A stretch of DNA of 64,000 bases from Thermoactinomyces sp. DSM 45892. Its GTDB lineage: Bacteria > Bacillota > Bacilli > Thermoactinomycetales > Thermoactinomycetaceae. The position numbers were made by a program, and so were the translations under genes. The notes under the pieces were generated by a model. It searched no databases and was not told the DNA's origin. It saw nothing but the letters and a program-made list of their open reading frames with translations. Location of the stretch: positions 1 through 64,000 of the forward strand of contig NZ_FNPL01000012.1 of the NCBI RefSeq assembly GCF_900107305.1. Reading direction: 5' to 3'. This document shows, in pieces, positions 1 through 8,202 of this stretch. Each line of letters starts with the position of its first letter. Positions within the stretch are counted from its first letter, which is position 1.

Positions 1-567
1 ATCGAGCCATTATTAATGAAGTTCAAGGACTGTGTAGCTGTACAACAGCAGGATACAGGTCATTATCTTGCTTCGATGCAATTGGCGGGAAAGATTGATT
101 GTCCGAGTGGGAAAGCGGAAGAAAATCCTTGGATAGATAAACCAGTGAGTGGCCAACTAAAATATGATTCTCAAGGTCAAAGGATATTGACTACAAATGA
201 ATTTAAAAAATTTAGGGATGAAATGGCAAAGCAGGACATAAAGGTTGTCGTTGATACGAAAGAAAAACGATTACCCAAAAATGTTGCAGCAGGATTTGAT
301 TTCGAAACAAAAGAAATTATATTAAGGCCAGATGCAACCAAAGTAAGTGCTATACATGAGTCGTATCATGTGAAGCAATACATGGAGATTGGAAAAGAAA
401 AGTATAAACAACTACCGGCGATAGAACGGGAGGAGTATGTTTATAACGAGATTATGAAGAATAAGGGTCAATTTAATTCTGCTGAAATCCACGAATCTCA
501 AAGAGTTATTTTTAAATATCGCAATGGATACTGGCCAACAGAAAACTGGAAAGGCTTTGGTGAATAA
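1..567 (+). CDS. C-terminal part of a polymorphic toxin, zincin-like metallopeptidase domain (partial)
   Basis: The reading frame is open to the window edge with no stop, so this is probably the tail of a larger protein; the first internal ATG is at 16. Counting from that ATG, an HExxH zinc motif (H-E-S-Y-H) lies at residues 114-118 and Glu-rich helix positions (around 139-146) follow. This fits the zincin-like toxin domains (Tox-MPTase type) that end polymorphic toxins. The preceding DCPSGKAEENPW stretch resembles linkers seen before such toxin tips. The stop overlaps the next start by one base, the usual toxin-immunity arrangement. Substrate and delivery route cannot be told from this fragment. 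The family call is from motif and context only. Confidence 0.6.
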   Translation: MEPLLMKFKDCVAVQQQDTGHYLASMQLAGKIDCPSGKAEENPWIDKPVSGQLKYDSQGQRILTTNEFKKFRDEMAKQDIKVVVDTKEKRLPKNVAAGFDFETKEIILRPDATKVSAIHESYHVKQYMEIGKEKYKQLPAIEREEYVYNEIMKNKGQFNSAEIHESQRVIFKYRNGYWPTENWKGFGE

Positions 568-968
568 TGAAAGAAGACATGAGCATACATGAATCAACTT
601 CGAATGAGATCACAAAAACCTATCTAGAGAAACATGAAGTGTTTGTTGTTATGGATAAACACTCAGTGGATGAAGAATTTAACACAGTCTTAACAGCTAA
701 ACAAGCATGGAAAATTGCAAAAGATTATCAGGAAAAGTATAATCTTTCAGGAAGCATACATGATGATTTTACAAAATCTGTGATGCTTTATCAGGGATTC
801 CCTTTAATAAAAGGGTATGCATGGTTGGTCACAGCGGAGCTTCCGCCTAATTCATTTGAAGGACTTACTGAGATGACTTATGTCATTTCAGATTGTAAAG
901 GGACAGTTAATCATACATTGGATCATCATGGAACCCCATATTATGCACACCTCCCAAATAAAAGATAA
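567..968 (+). CDS. Candidate immunity protein for the upstream toxin
   Basis: This 133-residue acidic cytosolic protein has no signal peptide or membrane segment. Its start ATG overlaps the toxin stop (taATG), which implies translational coupling. A second in-frame ATG at 579 is possible. I do not recognise the family; residues 50-120 look like a small alpha/beta fold (AWLVTAELPP, then MTYVISDCKGTV). The immunity role is inferred from position directly after a toxin domain, from size and from the lack of export signals. A terminator follows closely, so the pair probably ends its transcript here. Confidence 0.55.
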   Translation: MKEDMSIHESTSNEITKTYLEKHEVFVVMDKHSVDEEFNTVLTAKQAWKIAKDYQEKYNLSGSIHDDFTKSVMLYQGFPLIKGYAWLVTAELPPNSFEGLTEMTYVISDCKGTVNHTLDHHGTPYYAHLPNKR

Positions 969-985
969 AATAATGATTTACCCAA

Positions 986-1014
986 GTCTCTGTAATACAG
1001 GGGCTTTTTTTTTT
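986..1014 (+). terminator. Intrinsic terminator after the toxin/immunity pair
   Basis: An 8-bp stem (986-993 with 997-1004, two G-U pairs) with a 3-nt loop is followed by ten T residues (1005-1014). Confidence 0.8.
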
Positions 1015-1502
1015 ATCTACAGAAAGCTTTGTATGCGTGATAGTAACGTAAAAAGAATCCAAAACATAACCGGCAAACAGGTGCATTCTTATATGTACAG
1101 ATCGAGACACTTTGTTCATGCTGTTTGGAAGGATTGTACATAGAAACATACCAATTAACATGGGTCTTGCATCTTAAAATCTTGCGGTAGGTGACTACCG
1201 TGTCGGTTCGAGCCTCAATTTCCAGATAAATTAGATGTTAGATAGAGCAGAAGAAATTAGTTGTTTGTCAGAGGATTTCATGGTTTCATAAATTCATGGA
1301 TAAAGTTTTTTATGTTGATGTACAATTAAAAAGCACATTTGCAAACAAACTGCAAACGCGTTTTAATTATGCATTCACACCTTTAAGACAAAAAGACGGC
1401 TTCAAAAAGGTTTTTAAAAGTGTTATAGATGGTATAATACGCATGAACATATTAAATATGGTTATGATTAAACCGTTACCTGATTAGAAAGGAGCAAACA
1501 TA
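1015..1502. other. Intergenic stretch between the toxin module and accB
   Basis: I see no supported protein gene here; the short open frames at 880-1143 and 1296-1487 lack ribosome binding sites. The stretch holds the tRNA-Leu remnant (1161-1226) and a TATAAT at 1433-1438. That hexamer could be the -10 box of the accB promoter, but it has only a weak -35 (TTTTTA near 1411). An AGAAAGGAG ribosome binding site ends it at about 1486-1494. Confidence 0.5.
1161..1226 (+). pseudogene. Decayed tRNA-Leu (UAA) remnant
   Basis: The segment carries the anticodon loop CTTAAAA (1173-1179) of tRNA-Leu(UAA). After it come an intact long variable arm (GCGGTAG-GTGA-CTACCGT, 1184-1201) and the start of a T-arm with GGTTCGAG (1205-1212). 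These match the Bacillus tRNA-Leu layout. The anticodon stem no longer pairs, the 3' half of the T-stem and the acceptor are lost, and no 5' half can be found. It is therefore a relic and not a working tRNA. It may mark an old integration or recombination point. Confidence 0.7.
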
Positions 1503-2033
1503 ATGGCATTTAAAATGCATGAAATTCGCGAACTTATTCGATTGATAGATGAATCTCAAATCGAAGAATTTGAAATCCAAAATGAAGAAACCACAATTAA
1601 GATGAAAAAAAATAATGGGGTTACGGTACCCACTACCAGCCTTCCTGTTATAACGCAACCAGTGGTTCAACATGTGGAACAATCAACTCCAGTCGTAAGT
1701 CCTGTCACACCTGTTGCGACTGAGGTGACAAGTACAGCACCGGTAGTAGAAGCAAATCCTGCTGCAGTAGCACCAGGTGTGGAGGATGCTACTTTACATA
1801 AAATCGTCTCCCCTATGGTAGGTACGTTCTATCGCGCACCTTCCCCAGACTCTCAGCCTTATGTAAAAGAAGGCGATCAGGTTCAAAACGAAACGATCGT
1901 ATGTATCGTAGAAGCAATGAAGCTGATGAATGAAATTGATGCGGATGTAAATGGTACGATTGTAAAAGTGTTAGTGGAAAATGGCCAGCTAGTAGAATAT
2001 GGACAACCATTGTTCTTGGTAAAAACGTCCTGA
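1503..2033 (+). CDS. accB: Biotin carboxyl carrier protein of acetyl-CoA carboxylase
   Basis: Carries biotin between the carboxylase and transferase parts of acetyl-CoA carboxylase, the first step of fatty-acid synthesis. The protein has 176 residues. The N-terminal helical part (1-40) is followed by a Pro/Val/Thr-rich linker (about 41-95) and a C-terminal biotinyl domain. That domain contains the EAMKLMNE motif with the biotinylated Lys at residue 140. The linker is somewhat long for the family. The start is set by AGAAAGGAG just upstream. accC follows after 22 nt, so the two are co-transcribed. Confidence 0.96.
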   Translation: MAFKMHEIRELIRLIDESQIEEFEIQNEETTIKMKKNNGVTVPTTSLPVITQPVVQHVEQSTPVVSPVTPVATEVTSTAPVVEANPAAVAPGVEDATLHKIVSPMVGTFYRAPSPDSQPYVKEGDQVQNETIVCIVEAMKLMNEIDADVNGTIVKVLVENGQLVEYGQPLFLVKTS

Positions 2034-2055
2034 TCGTTCAGGAGGGGAACTGTGA

Positions 2056-3411
2056 ATGTTTAAGAAGGTACTAATTGCAAATCGCGGCGAAATCGCTGTT
2101 CGAATCATCCGAGCTTGTCGTGAGCTAGGAGTTGCCACTGTAGCGGTTTACTCCGAAGCGGATCGTGAGGCATTGCATGTGAGTTTGGCGGACGAGGCTT
2201 TTTGTATCGGTCCAGCTCTATCACGTGAAAGTTATCTAAATATGACAAACCTGCTAAGTGTAGCAACGTTGGTCGGGGTAGATGCGATCCACCCTGGGTA
2301 TGGATTTTTATCGGAAAATGCCGATTTCGCCGAGCTTTGTACGGCTTGTGGTATTACCTTTATCGGTCCGTCACCAGAAGCCATCTTAAAGATGGGAGAT
2401 AAGACCACGGCTCGTGAAACGATGAAAGAAGCAGGAGTTCCGGTCGTTCCGGGAACGCAAGGTGTCATTGAAGATATCGATGAAGCTGAACAGATCGCTA
2501 CTTCTATTGGTTATCCAGTTATCGTAAAAGCAACAGCTGGTGGCGGCGGAAAAGGAATGCGGATCGTACATAGTTCAGAAGAATTGCGCCATGCTGTTAC
2601 ACTAGCGCAGAAGGAAGCCGAAGCTAATTTTGGTAATCCAGGTGTGTATCTAGAAAAGTTCCTTGTAGAGCCTCGTCATATCGAAATTCAAGTATTAGCT
2701 GATTCCCATGGAAATGTCGTTCATTTAGGTGAACGGGATTGCTCGATTCAACGTCGATACCAAAAACTGATTGAAGAAGCCCCATCTCCAGCACTAGATC
2801 CAGAGTTGCGTGAGCGAATGGGTCAAGCGGCGATCGCTGCCGCACGCTCAGTCGATTATCAAGGAGTAGGTACAGTGGAGCTTCTCCTTGATCGCGATCG
2901 TAATTTCTACTTTATGGAGATGAATACTCGAATTCAGGTTGAACATCCTGTTACAGAGATGATTACAGGGATTGATCTGGTGAAAGAACAGATTCGGGTA
3001 GCTGCTGGAGAACGACTCTTAGTGAATCAAGAAGACATCGCCATCAACGGCTGGTCGATCGAATGTCGGATTAATGCGGAGCGGCCTGATAAAAACTTTA
3101 TGCCATCACCTGGCACGATTAATACGTACTTAGCCCCTGGTGGTATGGGAGTTCGAGTAGATAGTGCTTGTTATCAGGGCTATCGCATTCCGCCATTTTA
3201 TGATTCAATGGTAGCGAAATTAATTGTTTGGGGGAAAGATCGTGAGGAAGCACTTGATCGCATGAATCGTGCATTACATGAATTTGCGATTGATGGTGTT
3301 CATACTACGATTCCTTTCCATCAACGCATGATCCAACATCCAAAATTTCGCTCCGGTGACTTTCATATTCAGTTTTTGGAAACGACTAATATATACGAGG
3401 AGGGAACCTAA
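2056..3411 (+). CDS. accC: Biotin carboxylase subunit of acetyl-CoA carboxylase
   Basis: ATP-dependent carboxylation of the biotin on AccB. At 451 residues it is full length for the family. The N-terminal biotin carboxylase domain starts [14 protein letters not shown]. The ATP-grasp glycine loop GGGGKGMR is at 162-169. The metal/catalytic segment [14 protein letters not shown] is near 290, and a C-terminal biotin-carboxylase domain follows. It lies between accB and an Asp23-family gene, the conserved Bacillales order. The ribosome binding site AGGAGGGG precedes the ATG. Confidence 0.97.
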   Translation: MFKKVLIANRGEIAVRIIRACRELGVATVAVYSEADREALHVSLADEAFCIGPALSRESYLNMTNLLSVATLVGVDAIHPGYGFLSENADFAELCTACGITFIGPSPEAILKMGDKTTARETMKEAGVPVVPGTQGVIEDIDEAEQIATSIGYPVIVKATAGGGGKGMRIVHSSEELRHAVTLAQKEAEANFGNPGVYLEKFLVEPRHIEIQVLADSHGNVVHLGERDCSIQRRYQKLIEEAPSPALDPELRERMGQAAIAAARSVDYQGVGTVELLLDRDRNFYFMEMNTRIQVEHPVTEMITGIDLVKEQIRVAAGERLLVNQEDIAINGWSIECRINAERPDKNFMPSPGTINTYLAPGGMGVRVDSACYQGYRIPPFYDSMVAKLIVWGKDREEALDRMNRALHEFAIDGVHTTIPFHQRMIQHPKFRSGDFHIQFLETTNIYEEGT

Positions 3412-3417
3412 GCTAAT

Positions 3418-3816
3418 ATGGAACATCAACCAACGCAAAATAGTAACCTTGGCAAAGTAGAGATTGCACCCGAAGTATTGCAAGTGATTTCGGGTCTAGC
3501 TGCCACTCAGGTCAAAGGGGTTATCGGTCTAAGTGGTAGTGTTGTCGAGAACTTTAATCAGTTGATTGGTCGGAAAAACCTGCGCCAAGGTATTACAGTA
3601 AACTTAGATGAGTCCACTACGATTGAGGCATCGCTTGTGGTGGAATATGGGGTGTCGATCCCGGAAGTAGGAAAGCAAGTACAAGAAAGTATCAAATCGG
3701 CTGTGGAAACGATGACGGGTATAGAGGTAGATCAAATTGTGGTTCGTGTCGAAGGAATCAAATTTCCACAACCTGAAAAAACAAAAGATGGGGAATCTAA
3801 CTCAAAAGTAAGGTAA
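3418..3816 (+). CDS. yqhY: Asp23/Gls24 family protein (YqhY-like)
   Basis: A 132-residue Asp23/Gls24 family protein. The family signature runs from GKVEIAPEVLQVISGLAA through the V-x-V-x-L-V-V-E-Y-G core to a final IVVRVEGI. No membrane segment is seen. In Bacillus the homologue sits in the same place after accC, and it has been linked to acetyl-CoA carboxylase activity. That link is from knowledge of the family, not from this sequence. The gene starts 6 nt after accC and a hairpin separates it from nusB. Confidence 0.88.
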   Translation: MEHQPTQNSNLGKVEIAPEVLQVISGLAATQVKGVIGLSGSVVENFNQLIGRKNLRQGITVNLDESTTIEASLVVEYGVSIPEVGKQVQESIKSAVETMTGIEVDQIVVRVEGIKFPQPEKTKDGESNSKVR

Positions 3817-3839
3817 GATAGGTAGTAAGAAGTTACATT

Positions 3840-3876
3840 GAAACCGGGCCGAAGAAGGTGGCTCGGGTTTCTTTTT
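3840..3876 (+). terminator. Terminator-like hairpin between yqhY and nusB
   Basis: An imperfect GC-rich stem (3840-3850 with 3860-3872) ends in a CTTTTT tract. The nusB ribosome binding site GGAGG begins immediately after (3877-3881). The hairpin may terminate partly or separate accBC-yqhY expression from nusB. Confidence 0.65.
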
Positions 3877-3888
3877 GGAGGATTTTAA

Positions 3889-4311
3889 ATGAGTCGGAGA
3901 TTATCAAGAGAGATAGCGATTCAATCTTTATATCAGCAAGATGTGCATCCTGAAGCAGATCTCCAAATGATTCGTGAATTGGAGAAAAAGGTTCAAGGGG
4001 ATGATTTGGATTTTTATCGCTTTCTCGTGCAAGGTGTGAAAGAACATCATCCTCAGATTGACCCTATTTTAGAACGGTATGTAAAAGAGGGTTGGAAACT
4101 GAGTCGTCTTTCTGCCGTGGATCGAGCTGTGCTACGTGTAGCTACGTTGGAATTGCTCTATCAACCAGAAACACCATCTGGTGCGGTGCTAAATGAAGCA
4201 GTAGAGCTTTCTAAAGCATTTAGTGGAATGGAAACAAGCCGCTTTATTAATGGGATTTTAGGTAAATTAGCGAAAGATCTCGATCAATTACGAGAAGAAT
4301 TACAAAAGTAG
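3889..4311 (+). CDS. nusB: Transcription antitermination factor NusB
   Basis: RNA-binding factor that works with NusE/S10 in rRNA antitermination. It has 140 residues and is all-helical. It starts with the typical SRRLSREIAIQSLYQ and has the conserved core LSRLSAVDRAVLRVATLELLY, followed by AVLNEAVELSKAF and FINGILGKL. Length and position between yqhY and folD fit the Bacillus arrangement. The start is fixed by GGAGG 7 nt upstream. Confidence 0.96.
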   Translation: MSRRLSREIAIQSLYQQDVHPEADLQMIRELEKKVQGDDLDFYRFLVQGVKEHHPQIDPILERYVKEGWKLSRLSAVDRAVLRVATLELLYQPETPSGAVLNEAVELSKAFSGMETSRFINGILGKLAKDLDQLREELQK

Positions 4312-4320
4312 GGGAGTAGA

Positions 4321-4346
4321 AGCGAATGTTGCTTCGCTCTCTTTTT
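4321..4346 (+). terminator. Weak intrinsic terminator after nusB
   Basis: A 6-bp stem AGCGAA/TTCGCT (4321-4326 with 4333-4338) is followed by CTCTTTTT. The stem is short, so read-through into folD is likely. Confidence 0.5.
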
Positions 4347-4451
4347 GTATTGTTCGGATTATACTTTACAGCTTTCGTAGAAACGAATAAACTAAGATGA
4401 TAATATGTGGTTCACATATCTAAAAACTACGTTCTATAAGGGTGATGACAA

Positions 4452-5300
4452 ATGGCACAATTAATCGATGGAAAACAAATCGCTAGTGATATTCGTCAAG
4501 AGTTAAAAGAAGAAGTCACACAATTACAGAAAGCAGGAATTCGTCCGGGTTTGATGGTGATATTTGTTGGTGATAATCCAGCTTCCCAGTCATATATACG
4601 TGGGAAAGTTCGTGCTGCTACGGAAGTGGGAATTGCATCAGAAGTGCTTCGGATGGGTGCAGACATAACGGAAAACCAGCTTCTTAATAGAATTGAAGAA
4701 TTGAACCAAGATGAAGCGGTTCATGGAATTTTAGTGCAATTACCTTTGCCGAAGCATATTGACGAGTTAAAAGTGATTGAAGCGATTTCACCAGAGAAAG
4801 ATGTGGACGGTTTTACCCCGATTAATGTAGGTAAAATGATGACTGGATTGGAATGTTATCTACCTTGTACGCCATTTGGAATTATGCAACTTTTAGAACG
4901 TTCTAATGTTACAATAGATGGAAAGCATGTAGTTGTGATTGGAAGAAGTAACATTGTAGGGAAGCCGGTTTCGATGTTACTGCAACGTGCGAATGCAACG
5001 GTTACGATGTGCCATTCTCGTACTCCGGATTTAGCCACTTTTACCCGACAGGCTGATATTATTGTGAGTGCTGTAGGAAGAGTCGGGTTGATTACAGCTG
5101 ACCATATTAAAGAGGGTGCGGTTGTGATTGATGTGGCGATGAATCGGAATGAGGAAGGCAAATTAGTGGGTGATGTGGTGTTTGATGAAGTGTTTGATAA
5201 GGCATCAGCTATTACGCCTGTGCCGGGTGGTGTAGGGCCGATGACGATTGCCATGCTGATGCATAATACGATTGAGGCGGCGAAACGTGGGAGTGAATGA
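4452..5300 (+). CDS. folD: Bifunctional methylenetetrahydrofolate dehydrogenase / cyclohydrolase
   Basis: Interconverts methylene-, methenyl- and 10-formyl-tetrahydrofolate in one-carbon metabolism. It has 282 residues, the normal length. The catalytic motif SYIRGK is near residues 47-52. The substrate-site PLPKH is near 98, the nucleotide-binding GRSNIVGKPVS is near 163, and the C-terminal PVPGGVGPMT is near 257. It sits between nusB and xseA as in other Bacillales. A long frame on the opposite strand is only a shadow. Confidence 0.97.
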   Translation: MAQLIDGKQIASDIRQELKEEVTQLQKAGIRPGLMVIFVGDNPASQSYIRGKVRAATEVGIASEVLRMGADITENQLLNRIEELNQDEAVHGILVQLPLPKHIDELKVIEAISPEKDVDGFTPINVGKMMTGLECYLPCTPFGIMQLLERSNVTIDGKHVVVIGRSNIVGKPVSMLLQRANATVTMCHSRTPDLATFTRQADIIVSAVGRVGLITADHIKEGAVVIDVAMNRNEEGKLVGDVVFDEVFDKASAITPVPGGVGPMTIAMLMHNTIEAAKRGSE

Positions 5301-5334
5301 TTAGATAGAATTGCTAGGATTAGCATGTAGTTGT

Positions 5335-5455
5335 GTTTGTGTTTGGCTGTTTGAATAATCGAGGGCTAGTGGATTGATGGATTACTTTGTGGATGATCTA
5401 GGGTAGGATGTCCCGGGGCAATGTATCTGGCCACAGCTCAAAGCCAAACCCAAAC
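5335..5455. repeat. Imperfect inverted repeat in the folD-xseA gap
   Basis: GTTTGTGTTTGGCT (5335-5348) is repeated in inverted orientation at 5442-5455 with 13 of 14 positions matching. The match continues inward with a bulge (TTGA/TCAA). The arms enclose about 93 nt with no gene. It could fold as a long leader stem for xseA or be a remnant of a small inverted-repeat element; the sequence does not decide. Confidence 0.5.
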
Positions 5456-5498
5456 TTCAACCCAAAACTTATACATATAGAGATAGCGAGGAACCAAC

Positions 5499-6863
5499 AT
5501 GCCCCATCGCAAAGAGCGCGAAATCTGGAGTGTATCGGAACTTGTTTCTCACCTCTCAGGATTAGTAGATCGAGATGAGCGCAGTAAAGCGGTCTGGATT
5601 CAAGGTGAGATTACGAATTTTGTTCATCACACTTCCAGTGGACACATGTATTTCTCCATCAAAGATCAGTCTGCTAAGATGAAAGCTGTTATGTTTAAAT
5701 GGTCGAGTCGTTTTATTCTTTTTAAACCTAAGAATGGAGATCAAGTAACGATTCGTGGTGAGTTATACGTCTATGAAAAAGACGGACAAGTTCAGCTAAA
5801 AGTCTTAGAGATGAAAAATAGCGGACAGGGTGATCTATATAGTAAATATTTGCAACTGAAAGAATGTCTAGAGCTAGAAGGATTATTTACGCGTCCTAAG
5901 CGACCAATCCCCACTTATCCACGTCGTGTGGGGGTTATTACCTCCGCGCAAGGAGCAGTAGTCAGAGATATTATTACGACGATGAAAAGACGTTATCCAC
6001 TTACACAGATCGTGGTGCTACCTGTGGCTGTCCAAGGGATGCATGCTGCACGGGAGATATCAGAGGCGATTTTGGAGATGAATCGACTGGCAGATGTTGA
6101 TGTATTAATTGTCGGCCGGGGTGGTGGTTCATTAGAGGAGCTGTGGGCTTTTAACGAAGAAGTAGTGGTTCGCTCGATCGCTGAATCCCTCATCCCCATT
6201 ATCTCGGCAGTAGGACATGAGACGGATCACACACTGAGTGATTATGCGGCAGATCTCAGGGCGGCTACTCCAACGGCGGCTGCGGAGATGGTGGTGCCTG
6301 ATTTTCAAGAGATCACACAACGGTTTCAATCTCTTGATACTCGACTTCATCACGCTTCAACCAAGGTGCTTGAGAGGAAACGGAGTAAATTAGGTTCAAT
6401 CTTGGAACGTCCGATTTTCCGAAATCCGGGTGAACGTTTAGAGCAATATTCGCAACGGCTTGACTATCTAGAACGGGATCTTCGTAATCATGCACAGTCT
6501 AAGATGGCTAAACATGCGTTGAAAGTGGAACAGCTATCTTCACGACTAGATCGTCTCCGTCCCCATCAGTCGATTGCGTTATATCAAGAGCAATTATCTC
6601 GATTATGCCAGAATCAACTTAGAGCGATGAAGGTTACGATGGAGCGAGAGGGAAATCGTTTGGAACGAAATGTAGAAAAATTAGATGTCCTTAGTCCATT
6701 AAAAGTATTGAAACGGGGCTATTCGGTAGTGTATCGTTTTCATCAATCAGATTTAATCACGTCTACTTCTCAAATCAAGCTAGGTGATTTATTAAAGATA
6801 CGCATGCAGGACGGGGTATTAAAATGCCAAGTATTTGGAACGGAGGAACAGGGTGATGAGTAA
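5499..6863 (+). CDS. xseA: Exodeoxyribonuclease VII large subunit
   Basis: Catalytic subunit of the single-strand DNA exonuclease VII. It has 454 residues. The N-terminal OB-fold starts WSVSELVSHLSGLVDRD. The catalytic domain has GVITSAQGAVVRDI, the VGRGGGSLEELWAFN loop and SAVGHETDHTLSDYAADLRAATPTAAAE split over adjacent strands. A long coiled-coil C-terminal part (about 290-400) ends with the usual LKRGYSVV. The 3' end overlaps xseB by 8 nt, which supports coupled synthesis of the two subunits. Confidence 0.96.
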   Translation: MPHRKEREIWSVSELVSHLSGLVDRDERSKAVWIQGEITNFVHHTSSGHMYFSIKDQSAKMKAVMFKWSSRFILFKPKNGDQVTIRGELYVYEKDGQVQLKVLEMKNSGQGDLYSKYLQLKECLELEGLFTRPKRPIPTYPRRVGVITSAQGAVVRDIITTMKRRYPLTQIVVLPVAVQGMHAAREISEAILEMNRLADVDVLIVGRGGGSLEELWAFNEEVVVRSIAESLIPIISAVGHETDHTLSDYAADLRAATPTAAAEMVVPDFQEITQRFQSLDTRLHHASTKVLERKRSKLGSILERPIFRNPGERLEQYSQRLDYLERDLRNHAQSKMAKHALKVEQLSSRLDRLRPHQSIALYQEQLSRLCQNQLRAMKVTMEREGNRLERNVEKLDVLSPLKVLKRGYSVVYRFHQSDLITSTSQIKLGDLLKIRMQDGVLKCQVFGTEEQGDE

Positions 6864-7113
6864 TAGCCAAAGTGTACAACCACCTGAACCCACTTCATTT
6901 GAAGAAGCAATGGAGCGTTTGGAAGAAGTGGTGAAACAATTGGAGCAAGGGGAGGTTCCGCTAGATCAAGCGATTCGTTTATTTGCTGAAGGAAACCAAT
7001 TAGCTTTTTTTTGCCGAGAAAAGTTAGATTGGGCGGAGCAACAAGTGGAGATGTTAGTTCAAGAAAATGGGGAGTGGAAAAAGAAACCTTTCCAGAATGA
7101 GGAGGAGCTATAG
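6856..7113 (+). CDS. xseB: Exodeoxyribonuclease VII small subunit
   Basis: An 85-residue helical partner of XseA. The typical core is SFEEAMERLEEVVKQLEQGEVPLDQAIRLFAEG split across two helices. I chose the ATG at 6856 because GGAGG lies at 6843-6847. A farther ATG at 6835 would give an unusually long N-terminus lying over that ribosome binding site. The GTG at 6853 is an alternative. ispA follows after 3 nt. Confidence 0.93.
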   Translation: MSNSQSVQPPEPTSFEEAMERLEEVVKQLEQGEVPLDQAIRLFAEGNQLAFFCREKLDWAEQQVEMLVQENGEWKKKPFQNEEEL

Positions 7114-7116
7114 CCG

Positions 7117-8013
7117 GTGGCGATGATTCGGGATTACATACAACAAAAAGCACAGCTCGTGCATGAAGAGCTTGATACATATACAAGAATGCTTACGGGT
7201 ATTCCGCAACCGCTGTTAGATTCCATGCGTTATTCGTTATTAGCAGGAGGCAAACGGATCAGGCCGGTTCTTGCCATCGCAACGGCAGAAGCGTTTGGGG
7301 CTGAAGAAGATCGGGTACTTCCATTTGCGTGTGCTGTGGAGATGATTCACACTTATTCACTGATCCACGATGATTTGCCAAGTATGGATGATGATGATTA
7401 TCGTCGTGGCAAATTGACTAACCATAAGGTGTATGGGGAAGCGATGGCAATCTTAGCAGGAGATGCGTTGCTGACAGAAGCATTTGGATTGTTGGCTGAT
7501 GGAGCTACCAGGGCTCATTTGCCAGTGCATACTGCGATGGCGATCGTGAGAGAGGGAGCGAATTTAGCAGGTGCAAGGGGAATGGTTGGAGGACAAGTAA
7601 GTGATCTCTTAGCTGAGGATCGACAAATCCCTCTGGAAGACCTCCAATCCATTCATAAACGGAAGACAGGCGACTTGATTGCGTACTCGGTTCGCATGGG
7701 GGCTCGTGTTGCTGGGGTATCGCCCGGATCGATGAGCTTTTTAAGTCAATTTGCTTATGGGATTGGATTGGCCTTCCAGATTCAAGATGATATCCTAGAT
7801 GTAATCGGTGACCAAGAGAAGATTGGGAAACGTGTGGGCAGTGATGAAGCGAATCATAAATCCACCTATCCGTCATTACTAGGGCTGGAAGAATCAAAGA
7901 AGAAATTACATCACTGTATCTCACAAGCAAAGGTAGCGCTTATGAATATTCCCGATTGCAACCCGGGGAGACTAGTGGAGATAGCGGATTACCTAATGTC
8001 GCGTGATCGTTAG
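7117..8013 (+). CDS. ispA: Farnesyl/geranyl diphosphate synthase (polyprenyl synthetase)
   Basis: Condenses isopentenyl diphosphate with allylic diphosphates, usually to farnesyl diphosphate. It has 298 residues. The GGKRIRP motif is at 44-50. The first Asp-rich motif DDLPSMDDDD is at 85-94 and the second, DDILD, is near 230. The GTG start at 7117 lies 9 nt after GGAGGAG; the ATG at 7123 would be too far. It is adjacent to xseB and upstream of dxs, so isoprenoid precursor and chain-elongation genes are neighbours. Confidence 0.94.
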   Translation: MAMIRDYIQQKAQLVHEELDTYTRMLTGIPQPLLDSMRYSLLAGGKRIRPVLAIATAEAFGAEEDRVLPFACAVEMIHTYSLIHDDLPSMDDDDYRRGKLTNHKVYGEAMAILAGDALLTEAFGLLADGATRAHLPVHTAMAIVREGANLAGARGMVGGQVSDLLAEDRQIPLEDLQSIHKRKTGDLIAYSVRMGARVAGVSPGSMSFLSQFAYGIGLAFQIQDDILDVIGDQEKIGKRVGSDEANHKSTYPSLLGLEESKKKLHHCISQAKVALMNIPDCNPGRLVEIADYLMSRDR

Positions 8014-8017
8014 ATTA

Positions 8018-8026
8018 TGGTATAAT
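8018..8026 (+). promoter_or_regulatory. Extended -10 promoter candidate upstream of the dxs leader
   Basis: TG-n-TATAAT is present (TG at 8018-8019, hexamer 8021-8026). No good -35 is visible. A transcript from here would cross the hairpin at 8081-8114 before dxs. Confidence 0.5.
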
Positions 8027-8080
8027 AACAATTACGTTTAAAAGCATGATATGTACATACATAGGGAATTGAGGTCGTTA

Positions 8081-8114
8081 CCGGTTCGAACAAAGATTCG
8101 TGACCGGCGTTTTT
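8081..8114 (+). terminator. Terminator hairpin in the dxs leader
   Basis: CCGGTTCGAA (8081-8090) pairs with a bulge to 8097-8107 (TTCGTGACCGG), followed by CGTTTTT. It could end ispA transcription or attenuate the leader from the promoter at 8018. Confidence 0.65.
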
Positions 8115-8157
8115 CTGATATGATCATCTCAACCAATAAAAAAGATCAATTTAAAAA

Positions 8158-8166
8158 TGCTATACT
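8158..8166 (+). promoter_or_regulatory. Extended -10 promoter close to dxs
   Basis: TG-C-TATACT lies at 8158-8166, downstream of the leader terminator and 37 nt before the chosen dxs start. It would give dxs a promoter that avoids the hairpin. Confidence 0.45.
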
Positions 8167-8202
8167 TTGTGTATAAAGAAACTAGAAAGAGAGGCGATCG
8201 CG

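Noticed and set aside
1161..1226. Functional tRNA-Leu gene
   Set aside because: Anticodon stem, T-stem and acceptor cannot pair and the 5' half is missing.
1296..1487. 63-codon open frame before accB
   Set aside because: No ribosome binding site and it covers the likely accB promoter.
4856..5326. Long open frame on the minus strand opposite folD
   Set aside because: It is a shadow of folD: no ribosome binding site and no family resemblance, while the plus frame is a full-length FolD.
8014..8202. T-box or known riboswitch before dxs
   Set aside because: No T-box sequence, specifier loop or recognised aptamer block is present; only a simple hairpin and promoters.
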